This document shows positions 16,194-24,562 of a stretch of 24,738 nucleotides of DNA, one piece after another; position 1 is the first letter of the stretch, and each line of letters begins with the position of its first letter. Made by a program: the position numbers and the translations under genes. Under the pieces are notes generated by a model. That model did not search any database and was not told where the DNA came from. It saw only the letters and a program-made list of their open reading frames with translations. The DNA comes from GCA-020343675 sp964462945 (GTDB taxonomy: Bacteria; Planctomycetota; Phycisphaerae; Sedimentisphaerales; Anaerobacaceae). Where the stretch lies: positions 1 to 24,738 of the forward strand of contig CAYWZW010000078.1 of assembly GCA_964462945.1 (NCBI GenBank), written 5' to 3'.

Positions 16194-17462
16194 CTAAACG
16201 TTCTCGCGGGTGATTTTTGCCCCGAGCGGATTCAATCTTTCTTCGATTCTTTCGTAACCCCGGTCGATATGATACACGCGGTCAACCGTTGTCGTTCCTT
16301 CCGCAGCTAATCCGGCCAGAACCAGGGCCGCCGATGCCCGCAGATCCGACGCCATGACCGGAGCGGCGATAAGTTTTTGAACGCCGGCCACAATCACGGT
16401 CGGCCCTTCTTTGCGTAAATTTGCGGCCATTCGATTGAGCTCGGCAACGTGCATGAAGCGGTCGGGAAAGACCTTTTCGATCACGACACTATTGCCCTCA
16501 CCAAGCGACAGAAGCGCCATGAACTGAGCCTGCAAATCGGTGGGGAAACCGGGATACGGCTGCGTGGTGACATCGGCGGGCCTGATCGGGCCGCGGCGGG
16601 CGACGACGCACCCGTCCCCCTCTGCGTTCACCGTCACACCGATATCCCTTAACCTGTCAACGACGGCCATCATGTCATTGAGCCGGCAGTTCAGGAGCCG
16701 CAACTCGCTTCCCGTGATGGCCGCCGCAACCATGAACGTCCCGGCTTCGATCCTGTCCGGAATGACCTCGAATTCGACCGGGTGCAACTGGCCGACCCCC
16801 TCGATAATCAGCCGAGGCGAGCCGATACCCGTTATCCGGGCACCCATCTTATTCAGACAATCCGCCAGATCCGCTATCTCCGGCTCGCACGCCGCCGATT
16901 CGATGACCGTTCGACCCTTGGCCAGCGTTGCCGCCATCAGCACATTGGCCGTCCCCAGGACCGTCGAGCCGAACGGCCCACCCATGAAGATGTCCTTACC
17001 TCTCAGACCGTTCGGAGCTTCGGCGATGATGTAGCCGTTCTTGAGGTGGACTTGCGCGCCGAGTTCCTGCAGGCCCCTGATGTGAAGGTTGACGGGCCTG
17101 TCCCCGATCGCACAGCCGCCCGGCATCGAAACCTCCGCCCTGCCGCAGCGGGCGAGTAGCGGGCCAAGGATACAAATACTCGCTCGCATTGTGCGGACAA
17201 TTTCGTATTCGCCGACCGGATTATCGATAACCGTCGAATCGATGCACAACCGGCCGTCCGCCTCTCGGGCAATCTTGCAACCTAATCGGGTAAGCAGCTC
17301 CTCGCACACCGAGATATCCGAAAGACGAGGCACCGCTTTGAGAGACGATTTGCCGCCGCCCAAAATGGCAGCCGCCATAATCGGCAGAGAAGAGTTTTTC
17401 GAACCGTTTACTCGGACGCTGCCGGAAAGCCGAACCGGTCCTTCGACGCGAAATATATCCAT
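16194..17462 (-). CDS. murA: UDP-N-acetylglucosamine 1-carboxyvinyltransferase (MurA)
   Basis: MurA transfers enolpyruvate from PEP to UDP-GlcNAc, the first committed step of peptidoglycan synthesis, in the cytoplasm. The 422-residue length is normal. Key residues are visible: K22 in N-G-S-K-N, R92 region I-V-R-T-M-R-A-S, the catalytic C117 in P-G-G-C-A-I-G-D-R-P (the Cys sensitive to fosfomycin), and the D-R-I-E-A-G-T segment, and P-G-F-P-T-D-L-Q. Presence of a Cys rather than Asp at this site predicts fosfomycin sensitivity unless other mechanisms act. It stands alone, with FHA upstream on the other strand and a CPBP protease divergent. Its ribosome-binding site GAAGGA falls at the edge of a palindromic repeat. 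Confidence 0.97.
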   Translation of the reverse strand: MDIFRVEGPVRLSGSVRVNGSKNSSLPIMAAAILGGGKSSLKAVPRLSDISVCEELLTRLGCKIAREADGRLCIDSTVIDNPVGEYEIVRTMRASICILGPLLARCGRAEVSMPGGCAIGDRPVNLHIRGLQELGAQVHLKNGYIIAEAPNGLRGKDIFMGGPFGSTVLGTANVLMAATLAKGRTVIESAACEPEIADLADCLNKMGARITGIGSPRLIIEGVGQLHPVEFEVIPDRIEAGTFMVAAAITGSELRLLNCRLNDMMAVVDRLRDIGVTVNAEGDGCVVARRGPIRPADVTTQPYPGFPTDLQAQFMALLSLGEGNSVVIEKVFPDRFMHVAELNRMAANLRKEGPTVIVAGVQKLIAAPVMASDLRASAALVLAGLAAEGTTTVDRVYHIDRGYERIEERLNPLGAKITRENV

Positions 17463-17469
17463 AGTCTAT

Positions 17470-17535
17470 CCTTCGACTTCGCTCCATTCGGCCCGAGCTC
17501 ATGGCCGAGGGCAGGATGGTGAGCCTGTCGAACCA
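17470..17535. repeat. Intergenic palindromic repeat between murA and the CPBP gene
   Basis: The segment begins CCTTCGACTTCGCTC and ends GAGCCTGTCGAACCA, an imperfect inverted repeat (TTCGAC...GCTC with GAGC...GTCGAA) around a GC-rich middle. These end sequences belong to a palindromic family that I recognise as common in intergenic DNA of planctomycetes and other environmental bacteria. A related half-element lies inside the DUF1080-ThuA gene at 22620-22643. Its left end carries the GAAGG used as murA ribosome-binding site. Confidence 0.7.
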
Positions 17536-17542
17536 TTTTCCT

Positions 17543-17571
17543 TTGACAACGGCTGCTCGACGACTGACAAT
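17543..17571 (+). promoter_or_regulatory. Possible promoter of the CPBP protease gene
   Basis: TTGACA at 17543-17548 with GACAAT at 17566-17571, 17 bases apart. The start would fall only a few bases before the ATG at 17585, implying an almost leaderless transcript, and no strong ribosome-binding site is visible, so either the promoter or the start could be misplaced. Confidence 0.35.
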
Positions 17572-17584
17572 CGGAAAATAGTAT

Positions 17585-18445
17585 ATGTTCAGCCGTGAAC
17601 AGTCAATTGAATTCGCCAAGACCCTAAACGCAGAAAACCTTATTTGCGTCGCCGGACTCATCCTGTTCGGCGGCTGGCTGCTGCGAACATCTCTCGGCGC
17701 CAAGGCTCTGGCTGATGCGGCGCCCCGGCGCAATAATATGCCCCTCTACCTGCCGCTGATTCCGCTGCTGATCTGGTTCGGGCCCGTTCCGATGGCCGTC
17801 CTGCTCGCCCAGGAGCTGACGCAGGACGTCCTGGGGGACTGGCAAAACGCCTTTCTGGATAATTGTATCTTCTCTGCCGGCGCCATAGCGACAACCGCCG
17901 TGATTCTTCTTCTGGCAAGGGCCCACTTTGCCCGGCGGCTGACGGGATTCGGCCTGAGGACCAAGACAATCGCGGCGGACTTCTTCGCCGCCCTCGTGAA
18001 TCTGCTGACCGTCTGGCCGCTGATCTTGACGGCCATCATCCTGACGCAGATCATCGGCGAGCGAATCTGGGGCCAGGATTACCAAATGCAGCAGCATCAG
18101 GAGCTTGAATTGATCACGGAATATCCGCAGTTGCCGCTGCGAATCGTAATTGTTATCGTTGCCGTGATCGTAGCCCCTGTGCTTGAGGAGCTGCTGTTTC
18201 GCGGACTCGTTCAAACGACGATACGCTCGTTTTTCGAGCTTCGAAACGGCCCCTGGCTGGCGATTGCGATGAGCTCCGGCCTGTTCGCCGCCATGCATGC
18301 AAACCCCGGACACTGGCCGGCGCTTTTCGTGCTAAGTGTGTGCCTGGGCTACGCTTACGAGAAGAGCGGTTCTTTATTTCGACCTATTTTTATCCACTCT
18401 TTTTTTAACACGGCAAGTATCGCGGCAGCCTTGAGTCAATCGTAG
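17585..18445 (+). CDS. CPBP family intramembrane metalloprotease (CAAX/Abi type)
   Basis: This 286-residue polytopic membrane protein has several hydrophobic helices (about 18-36, 53-75, 93-111, 135-157, 186-203, 223-240, 245-258, 267-282). The CPBP/Abi active-site motifs are complete: E201-E-L-L-F-R206, H238 in F-A-A-M-H, and H271 with N275 in P-I-F-I-H-S-F-F-N. Relatives include CAAX prenyl-protease Rce1 and bacterial proteins of uncertain substrate, so function beyond membrane proteolysis is open. It is divergent from murA and converges with the GH116 gene with only 16 bases between stops. Its stop codon TAG is the beginning of a GTAGGGGCA repeat. Confidence 0.88.
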   Translation: MFSREQSIEFAKTLNAENLICVAGLILFGGWLLRTSLGAKALADAAPRRNNMPLYLPLIPLLIWFGPVPMAVLLAQELTQDVLGDWQNAFLDNCIFSAGAIATTAVILLLARAHFARRLTGFGLRTKTIAADFFAALVNLLTVWPLILTAIILTQIIGERIWGQDYQMQQHQELELITEYPQLPLRIVIVIVAVIVAPVLEELLFRGLVQTTIRSFFELRNGPWLAIAMSSGLFAAMHANPGHWPALFVLSVCLGYAYEKSGSLFRPIFIHSFFNTASIAAALSQS

Positions 18446-18466
18446 GGGCAACCCGATCTCTCTACG
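18441..18466. repeat. Short GTAGGGGCAACCC repeat joining two convergent stop codons
   Basis: GTAGGGGCAACCC at 18442-18454 is identical over 13 bases to the left end of the larger repeat at 22830-22882. CGTAG at 18441-18445 and CTACG at 18462-18466 are inverted, so the TAG stops of both the CPBP gene (+) and the GH116 gene (-) lie in this small palindrome. Confidence 0.55.
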
Positions 18467-21107
18467 GCATCAAGACACTGAATTTGAGCTTCTCCCCACC
18501 TTTGACGAGCAGGGTCTCGCCGAATTGCATCTCGCCGAATCCGTGGAGGATGAACCTCGAAAGACCCAACTGGCCATGCAGAACCGACAGCTCGACGTTC
18601 ACACCCTTCATTGTCCGTTTAAGCGAACAGCTTCCCCACGCATAGCCATTTGACCAGAAGAACGTGCCTTCACGGGCGGCAAATGTCATCGATTTGGCCA
18701 CGCCGGAGTAGTTGAATCCCGTCATTGCGAGCACCGCCGCCCAGCTCGCCATGGCGCGGGCGTAGTGGTGGCCGCATTCGGCTTCATCGAAGGGGCTGCG
18801 CTTGCGTCCGTCGTAGCGGTCGCGGATATTCCTGATGCACCTTAGTCCATCGTCGGTCTGGCCCTCGTACAGCATACCGACCGCCGCCGTGTACTCAAAG
18901 CCGGTCATCACCTCGGTGAAGTACGAGAAAGGATTCTTCGGCCGCTCGTTCGGATAGCTGGCCATCAGCAGCGCCGACTCATCACCGAGCACAAAACTCC
19001 TCATGCAGTTGAAATGCCCGTAGAAGCCGTCCCTGAGATTGTACTTCATAATGCTGGACAGCGTCTTGCGGACGTTGGCCGGCTCGAGCAGGTACCCCAG
19101 GCCGCAAACATGGGCCATGTACTGGCCGACAAGCTGATCAACAAGACAACCTGAGCCGAGCTGGTAGTCAGGATTTGTGGGGTCTTTTGCACCCATCCCG
19201 ACCAGCAGGCTCGGTGCGATAGCCGACTTGTCCTTCGGCGGGCGTATCTGGTGCTCGTAGTACTCTCCATTGAACAGGTTCTCGTCGATCCACTTTTTGC
19301 CCTGCTCGAATAGCCGGCGGCAGATAGCGGCGAAATCCTCCTCGCCGAGATAGTGGGCCATTTCCTCGGCCGCCCGCAGAGCCCCCAAGTACCACACGCC
19401 CATCTGCGGATTCGGCCCATAGTACTCGACGTCCATCGTGTTGTGCTGACAGCCCTCCATGACGCCATCGCGGTCGGCGTCCCAGCCGCCTTCGATCCAG
19501 CAGAATTCAAGGGCCTTCTTGACGTGGGGCCAGAGGGCTTTGAGCATCTGGTCGTCGCCGGAGAGCTGCCAGTCGCGGTACATCTTCATAATACAGCCCA
19601 TCTGGCCGTCGGCTGCGGCTTTGCCGAAACCATGCGAGCGCTCCAGCGGCAGGTTCACGCGAAAGCTCATCAGCCCTTTGTCATCCGTCGCGTGGGCGAA
19701 CTCGACCTCACGCATCGACTTGGCCTGCTCCCCAAAAAGAAAAGCTGTGACCTGCTCGTAATTCCAGACGTGGGTGCATGAGCCGTGGCAGCAACCTCGC
19801 TTGTTGCTGGAGCCTTCCCAGCCGTAGAAGCGGCCGTCCTCCGTGCGAAAGCAGGTCTGGGTACGCAGCGTACTGAGATTGAACAGGGCCGCCTCCTTGA
19901 CGACCTCGGGCAAATCGCTTTGACAGAAAGCCCGCACGAAATTGACCGTTTTGGCCTCCAGCTTTGCAAGCTCGGGCGCGAACTTCTCAGCCACGTCCCA
20001 GGCGTCGCTGTATTTGGTTGCATAATAGTTGCCGATGCGGTCCTGCTCGTTGCCCTTCGGCGTCCAGGTCTGGCGATTGGGAAAGTGCCACGCCAGCAGG
20101 AACGTGACCTTTCTTGTCTCGTGCGGCGGCAGCTCCACGCCGACCGCCAGTGAGGCCATCGGCGTATCTTCTGCGGCGGCGTTACGCTCCTGCAGCTTCC
20201 CGTCGTCGCTGAAGTCGTCCCAGAAATCGAGCGCCGAGCTGCCCCAGCCCTCCTGGATCCATGCCGTACGATAGCTCACGTCTGCTTCGGCGGTGGTTAT
20301 CAGAGCCATCGTGCCCCATTGCTCGGCCCTGGCGGCAACTCCCTCGGAGCGCATGAGTATCCCTCGGACAGTCCCGCCCTGGCGGAACTCGTTGCGGTTG
20401 GCCTTGCCCCCGACGGCTACCAGATCGCCCTTCCAGTCCTTCGTATTGCCCGAACCATCGATGCCGATAAAGTTGGGCATGCTGCCGCACACGGAGGCGG
20501 TCACCGCTTTGTCGGTCTTGTTGACAAGCACGTATCGCAGCACGGTTGCGGGGATGCCGCTGGCCTCAGCGTCGCCGGGGACAAGCGGATTGAACGCCTC
20601 GATCCGCACGTCCACCGGCACATCCGGATCCGAAAGCATGACCTGCCCCAACGGGTAGGCGGCGGCGAACGAACACCGGCGAAACCGCGGCAGGCCGTGG
20701 TTGGGTACCGTGCTGCCGTGGCTTTCTTCGTAATCCGACAGCTCAATCGGACCCTGGACTGCTCTGGTTACCGTCTGCCCGTCAACTGTTTTGATAAAAA
20801 GCGCAAAGAACGGCCCCGTGCTCCCCCGCAGCGGGACAAACCCCTTGGCGGCACGATTCATGACCTCCCAGTCGCGCAGGTCGCCCCTGCCGCCTAACGA
20901 GACGGTCCCCGTGCCGATCCCGCCCAAAGGAAGTGCAATACGGGCAAGATGATTCTGGTCATAACGCTTCAGAACGGGCCACTCTTTGGCAGCGGCGGTA
21001 TCCGCCTCAACCTTCTCTATCGTCGCTGTAACCTGTGCCGACGCCGGGCCGCCGGAAAACAAACCACACACCGCAACCAGGGTTGAAATCAGCGATAACG
21101 TTTTCAT
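18462..21107 (-). CDS. Secreted GH116-family glycoside hydrolase
   Basis: The 881-residue product starts with a signal peptide (1-25, A-S-A-Q). Residues about 45-350 are the GH116 N-terminal beta-sandwich (L-P-L-G-G-I-G-T-G-T-V-S-L-G-G-R-G-D), and about 400-840 form the alpha/alpha-barrel catalytic domain with G-C-C-H-G-S-C-T-H-V-W-N-Y-E-Q (438-452), D-G-Q-M-G (500-504) and H-N-T-M-D-V-E-Y-Y-G-P-N (555-566). By analogy with characterised GH116 beta-glucosidases, D559 is a plausible acid/base; I could not assign the nucleophile with confidence. Known activities are beta-glucosidase, beta-xylosidase and glucosylceramidase; the substrate here is unknown. It is the last gene of the minus-strand block, 75 bases after the DUF1080-ThuA gene, and an AGGAGGACA sequence precedes its ATG. 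Confidence 0.88.
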   Translation of the reverse strand: MKTLSLISTLVAVCGLFSGGPASAQVTATIEKVEADTAAAKEWPVLKRYDQNHLARIALPLGGIGTGTVSLGGRGDLRDWEVMNRAAKGFVPLRGSTGPFFALFIKTVDGQTVTRAVQGPIELSDYEESHGSTVPNHGLPRFRRCSFAAAYPLGQVMLSDPDVPVDVRIEAFNPLVPGDAEASGIPATVLRYVLVNKTDKAVTASVCGSMPNFIGIDGSGNTKDWKGDLVAVGGKANRNEFRQGGTVRGILMRSEGVAARAEQWGTMALITTAEADVSYRTAWIQEGWGSSALDFWDDFSDDGKLQERNAAAEDTPMASLAVGVELPPHETRKVTFLLAWHFPNRQTWTPKGNEQDRIGNYYATKYSDAWDVAEKFAPELAKLEAKTVNFVRAFCQSDLPEVVKEAALFNLSTLRTQTCFRTEDGRFYGWEGSSNKRGCCHGSCTHVWNYEQVTAFLFGEQAKSMREVEFAHATDDKGLMSFRVNLPLERSHGFGKAAADGQMGCIMKMYRDWQLSGDDQMLKALWPHVKKALEFCWIEGGWDADRDGVMEGCQHNTMDVEYYGPNPQMGVWYLGALRAAEEMAHYLGEEDFAAICRRLFEQGKKWIDENLFNGEYYEHQIRPPKDKSAIAPSLLVGMGAKDPTNPDYQLGSGCLVDQLVGQYMAHVCGLGYLLEPANVRKTLSSIMKYNLRDGFYGHFNCMRSFVLGDESALLMASYPNERPKNPFSYFTEVMTGFEYTAAVGMLYEGQTDDGLRCIRNIRDRYDGRKRSPFDEAECGHHYARAMASWAAVLAMTGFNYSGVAKSMTFAAREGTFFWSNGYAWGSCSLKRTMKGVNVELSVLHGQLGLSRFILHGFGEMQFGETLLVKGGEKLKFSVLMP

Positions 21108-21182
21108 ATTGTCCTCCTGTGCGAGGGATAAATGAAGGGCTGCTTTTCCTGCAAGAAGCGGGCCAAAACTGTACGTTTCTAC

Positions 21183-22784
21183 TTATCTACGGTTCCACTG
21201 ATCGATCATTTGCTGGATTTTTTCCCGATTCCAGTTTTCAGGCTTGGGATAGCCCTGGTTCGCTTCGAGCTCGTCGATAGACGGCGTCTTCGACGGCACA
21301 CCGCCCGGCGGGACCTCGACTCCGGCGATCCAGACTAGCCCGTTGAGCACGACTTTGCGAAAATCATCGTGCGCCCAGTTGTGGTGCCAGTGCCCGCCGG
21401 TGAAGCCGAAGCCGCGTCCACCGTTCGCCCGCTCAACAGCCCAGGCGACGTGTTCGGGCATACCCATCCGGGCGCGGACGTGCGGGTTGGCGCCGTGTTC
21501 ATCGTTTCCTTCTCTGCGGGTACTGTCCGGCGGAACGGTGGTCAAAATGGGCGTAACGTTCTGCATGTTCTCGATGAAGCGGATATGGTAATACCATTCG
21601 TCCTCGATGGCGAATGGTTTGACGCCGCGCGTGATCGGGTGCTCCGGCAGCTCTTTGAATTCGGCTTTGAAGTGCGGATTGACCGACCAGAACGTCTCGA
21701 AGTATCCGCCCGTCCAATCGAGCATGTAGTCGCCGGGCTTGCCCTTGGGCATCTCGACCGCATAGTGGAGCATGGCTATACCCACGCCGTTTTTGGCAAG
21801 CTTGTCCAACTCTTCGAGGTGCGGCATGGCCACGTGTCCTTCGCCCCCATCACAGTAGATCGCAATCGCATCGGCGTTGTCCAGCGCGGTCGGGTCCTGG
21901 GGCCAGCCGTTCGTGTACACGGTCGCATAAACGCCGGGCACATTCTCGTTCAGAAGTCTGGCCAGCAGCAGGCATCCGGCGTTGTGCGCGTGGGCGCCGT
22001 AGCCGTGGCTGGGCGGGCCGGCCACCAGGACAATCTTCTTTCTGTCGCCCAGCTTCAGGCGTTTAAGCTGGATGTCTTTGAATTGAACCGTCATGGAGGG
22101 GCCCGAGTGCAACTGCAGCGCGAGCACGCCGGATAAGTCGCGCTGGCTCTTGTCATTGTCGAAAACCTCCGCCGTGACCTGGCCATTGACCTTCAGGATA
22201 ATGTGGCCGCCCTGGGCGATGATATGGTAGTTGTTCCAATCGTCCTTTTTAATACTGGAAAACAGGGTGCCCGGGTCGCCGAGCAGCGTATGGGTCATCT
22301 TGCCGTCGGAGCCGATAACGGTTTTTTGCCCCCGCTCGGCCAGCATCCCGCGGCCCCGCTCATCATAAAGCGCCCCGGCATATTGCCCCGCCAAGTCGAT
22401 GTCCGCCTGATAGCCGACGGCGTGGCCGTCTTCTTCGACCCGGCTGCGAATCTGAATGCCGGAGTTGGCCGCGGGCGTGCCGCTGATGCGGTACTTCAGC
22501 GTCAGCTCGAAATCGTCCACTTGGCCTAACTGCCAGACGAGGAACTGGTTCTCCGTCACCGGATGCTGCTGTGTCGAGCTGGCGGTGATCGCCCCATCCT
22601 GCACCGACCAGTAGCTCATGCCTGCCCTGAGCGCAGTCGAAGGGTCCGAGGCTTTCCAGCCGTCCAGCGACCTGCCATCGAAAATGGACTTAAACTCAGT
22701 CTCTCGACCGGCGGCATCATCTGTAATAAAACCCAACACTGTAAACAGAACAATCCAAACACCCTTCAGGTAAGATGAACGCAT
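21183..22784 (-). CDS. Secreted DUF1080 (3-keto-glycoside hydrolase type)-ThuA fusion
   Basis: Numbered from the ATG at 22784, which has GAGGG just upstream and opens a signal peptide (about 1-26), the protein has 533 residues. Residues about 30-242 are a DUF1080/3-keto-disaccharide hydrolase jelly roll (F-D-G-R-S-L-D-G-W-K, W-S-V-Q-D-G-A-I, N-S-G-I-Q-I-R-S-R). Residues about 250-500 are a ThuA domain (I-V-L-V-A-G-P-P-S-H-G-Y-G-A-H, G-G-H-W-H-H-N-W). ThuA was named from trehalose utilisation through 3-keto-sugars, so both halves point to handling of C3-oxidised glycosides in the periplasm or outside the cell. Residues 48-55 (P-S-T-A-L-R-A-G) are encoded by an inserted repeat. It sits between the epimerase-like gene and GH116 gene. 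No oxidoreductase that would make the 3-keto sugar is in the window. Confidence 0.85.
   Translation of the reverse strand: MRSSYLKGVWIVLFTVLGFITDDAAGRETEFKSIFDGRSLDGWKASDPSTALRAGMSYWSVQDGAITASSTQQHPVTENQFLVWQLGQVDDFELTLKYRISGTPAANSGIQIRSRVEEDGHAVGYQADIDLAGQYAGALYDERGRGMLAERGQKTVIGSDGKMTHTLLGDPGTLFSSIKKDDWNNYHIIAQGGHIILKVNGQVTAEVFDNDKSQRDLSGVLALQLHSGPSMTVQFKDIQLKRLKLGDRKKIVLVAGPPSHGYGAHAHNAGCLLLARLLNENVPGVYATVYTNGWPQDPTALDNADAIAIYCDGGEGHVAMPHLEELDKLAKNGVGIAMLHYAVEMPKGKPGDYMLDWTGGYFETFWSVNPHFKAEFKELPEHPITRGVKPFAIEDEWYYHIRFIENMQNVTPILTTVPPDSTRREGNDEHGANPHVRARMGMPEHVAWAVERANGGRGFGFTGGHWHHNWAHDDFRKVVLNGLVWIAGVEVPPGGVPSKTPSIDELEANQGYPKPENWNREKIQQMIDQWNRR
22620..22643 (-). repeat. 24-bp palindromic-repeat half inserted in frame in the DUF1080 domain
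   Basis: On the minus strand the segment starts CCTTCGACTGCGCTCAGG and encodes exactly eight residues, P-S-T-A-L-R-A-G. This peptide is a familiar translation product of the CCTTCGACT-GCGCTCAGG type repeat. It sits between D-G-W-K-A-S-D and M-S-Y-W-S-V, where related DUF1080 domains have only a short turn. Confidence 0.75.
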
Positions 22785-22829
22785 AGGTCCCTCGTATATC
22801 AGATGTCGCATTTCGTGTGTCTGCCAACT

Positions 22830-22882
22830 GTAGGGGCAACCCTATGTGGTTGCCCGGAGCAGGCACGCGGGCCTGCCCCTAC
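22830..22882. repeat. Double-hairpin repeat between the DUF1080-ThuA and epimerase-like genes
   Basis: GTAGGGGCA (22830-22838) and TGCCCCTAC (22874-22882) form the outer inverted repeat. Inside are two hairpins, GGCAACC/GGTTGCC (22835-22854) and GCAGGC/GCCTGC. The right end carries the TAG stop (22881-22879) of the epimerase-like gene on the minus strand. It resembles a miniature inverted-repeat or REP-like element, with no transposase nearby. Confidence 0.8.
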
Positions 22883-23730
22883 GACGCGGCCTTCCATTGC
22901 TTCTTGATGAACTTCAGGCCCTCGGTATAGACGCCGTCCCGGCTGGGGAAGAAATCGCGCCAAACGCGGGTGGCAGCGGCCAAGCCGGGCAGCGCCCGCC
23001 CGAAGGCCTCGATCACCAGCCACTGGTCGTAGCCGCCCGACCGCAGCGCTTTGAACGTGCCGGGCCAGTCGATGTGCCCTTTGCCGGGCGTGCCGCGGTC
23101 GTTCTCGCTGATATGGACGTGCTTGAGCACGTCGATATGCCGGCTGATGCAGCCGACCGGGTCCTTCTCTTCGATGTTGGCGTGGAACGTGTCAAACATC
23201 ACGCCGCAGTTGGGGTGGTTGACGCGCTTGACGTAGGCGGCCGCGTCGGCCATCGTGTTGAGAAAATAGCACTCGAAGCGATTGAGAAATTCCAGAGCCA
23301 GAGTGACGTTCGCTTTGGCGGCAAGCTCAGCAGCCTGACGATGCACTTCGACCCCACGCTGTTTTTCCTCTTCCGTCGGCCCCTGGCCTGAGAAGACGCC
23401 TAACGGCTGATAGAACGGCCCGCACAGAAGGTTGGAGCCCAACGCCTCCGAGCAATCAATTGCCCATTTGAGATGCTCTACCGCCCCCCGGCGATGCCCG
23501 GCGTCGGCGCTGATGGGATTATGCTCCTCGTCCGGAATGACGGTCACGGACGTGCAGCCCAGCCCGTTGTCTTTGATCGCCCGGCCGACCTTCTCGAAGT
23601 GTGCGGGCTTGCCCTCGAAGAGCGGAATCTCAACACCGTCGTAGCCGGCCTTCTTGATCGCTTCCAACAGCGGAAAATCATCCTCCGTGACGTGGGTGGT
23701 CCACAGTAACATGTTAAATCCAACCTTCAT
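22879..23730 (-). CDS. D-tagatose 3-epimerase/hydroxypyruvate isomerase-like sugar epimerase
   Basis: The 283-residue TIM barrel carries the full ketose 3-epimerase metal site: E147 in L-E-F-L-N-R-F-E, D180 in M-F-D-T-F-H-A-N-I-E-E, H206 in H-V-H-I-S-E-N-D-R-G and E241 in V-I-E-A-F-G. The stretch E-N-D-R-G-T-P-G-K-G-H-I-D-W is characteristic of the D-tagatose/D-psicose/L-ribulose 3-epimerase family. No signal peptide is present, so it acts in the cytoplasm on imported sugars. The start follows AAGGAG directly. It lies 24 bases after the ThuA lipoprotein gene and before the DUF1080-ThuA gene. Its last codon is followed by a TAG contributed by a palindromic repeat. Exact substrate is unknown. 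Confidence 0.88.
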   Translation of the reverse strand: MKVGFNMLLWTTHVTEDDFPLLEAIKKAGYDGVEIPLFEGKPAHFEKVGRAIKDNGLGCTSVTVIPDEEHNPISADAGHRRGAVEHLKWAIDCSEALGSNLLCGPFYQPLGVFSGQGPTEEEKQRGVEVHRQAAELAAKANVTLALEFLNRFECYFLNTMADAAAYVKRVNHPNCGVMFDTFHANIEEKDPVGCISRHIDVLKHVHISENDRGTPGKGHIDWPGTFKALRSGGYDQWLVIEAFGRALPGLAAATRVWRDFFPSRDGVYTEGLKFIKKQWKAAS

Positions 23731-23754
23731 CGCAGTTTCTCCTTCTACTCAATA

Positions 23755-24513
23755 TTAATCCAAAGGCTTCAGCCCAGCGCCCCACGCACAAGCGCCGCGA
23801 AAGAGCCGGGCAACATCAGGACCGGCCAATGCCTGAACATCATGCCCGAGCACACAGTGAAAGACCCGTCCCTTGCCGTAGTTCAGTACAAAGGCTATTG
23901 GATAATCTTTGTTATCTACGCTTGAACGCGCCGTTGCCAGCACTTTGATCGGCGTCTTGCTGGCTAAGCACGTGTACAGCTCATCGGTCGTCTCAAAATC
24001 CTTCATTCCTTTCATAACAGGGTGTTGACCGTCTGCGATCTTGACATTGAACTTGCCGTACGGGTCGTGGCCCCTTAGCTTGGGATCCCACACTCGCCCG
24101 GCAAGCTCAACGAATTGCGGCCACTCCTGAAACGCTCCGCAGGCGAAATGAACCAGCACCAGACCCTTGCCGCTGCGAACGACGCTTTGAAGGTTGGCGC
24201 GGGCCTTGGGGCCGGGATCGGGAACTTCCCAATTCATGAAGTGCAGCACAATGACGTCGTAGTCACCAAGCTCATCGCTCGCCAGGTCGCTCGGCTTTTC
24301 AGTGATCGTAACGGCCAACCTCTTGTCTGCTGCTATGGCCTCAGCCAAGACGGGCGCCGTTAGTTTCCACTTGTGCCCCGGATAGTCTATACCTGTGACG
24401 ATCAACACCTTTTTGATGCCGGCTTCATTGCGGCCTTCTGCCGGGGAGACCCCGACCAGACTGCAACCTGCCGTAAGAATGACCAGTGTTAGAAGTGCCG
24501 CTGCGGACTTCAT
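23755..24513 (-). CDS. ThuA-domain lipoprotein
   Basis: The product has 252 residues. The N-terminus has a hydrophobic signal ending in the lipobox L-T-A-G-C17, so it should be lipid-anchored. The rest is one ThuA domain of the class I glutamine amidotransferase-like fold: V-L-I-V-T-G-I-D-Y-P-G-H-K-W near 36-49, Y-D-V-I-V-L-H-F near 85-92, G-L-V-L-V-H-F-A-C-G near 116-125, and G-R-V-F-H-C-V-L-G-H-D near 214-224. It is the first gene of the minus-strand block, with AAGGAGAG before the ATG and a promoter upstream. It is shorter than, and separate from, the ThuA half of the fusion two genes downstream, so the operon carries two ThuA copies in different cell-envelope forms. Activity is unproven. 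Confidence 0.88.
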   Translation of the reverse strand: MKSAAALLTLVILTAGCSLVGVSPAEGRNEAGIKKVLIVTGIDYPGHKWKLTAPVLAEAIAADKRLAVTITEKPSDLASDELGDYDVIVLHFMNWEVPDPGPKARANLQSVVRSGKGLVLVHFACGAFQEWPQFVELAGRVWDPKLRGHDPYGKFNVKIADGQHPVMKGMKDFETTDELYTCLASKTPIKVLATARSSVDNKDYPIAFVLNYGKGRVFHCVLGHDVQALAGPDVARLFRGACAWGAGLKPLD

Positions 24514-24562
24514 GCCTACTCTCCTTCAAAATCCGGAACCAAGAGCCGTTCATGACTCGTGT

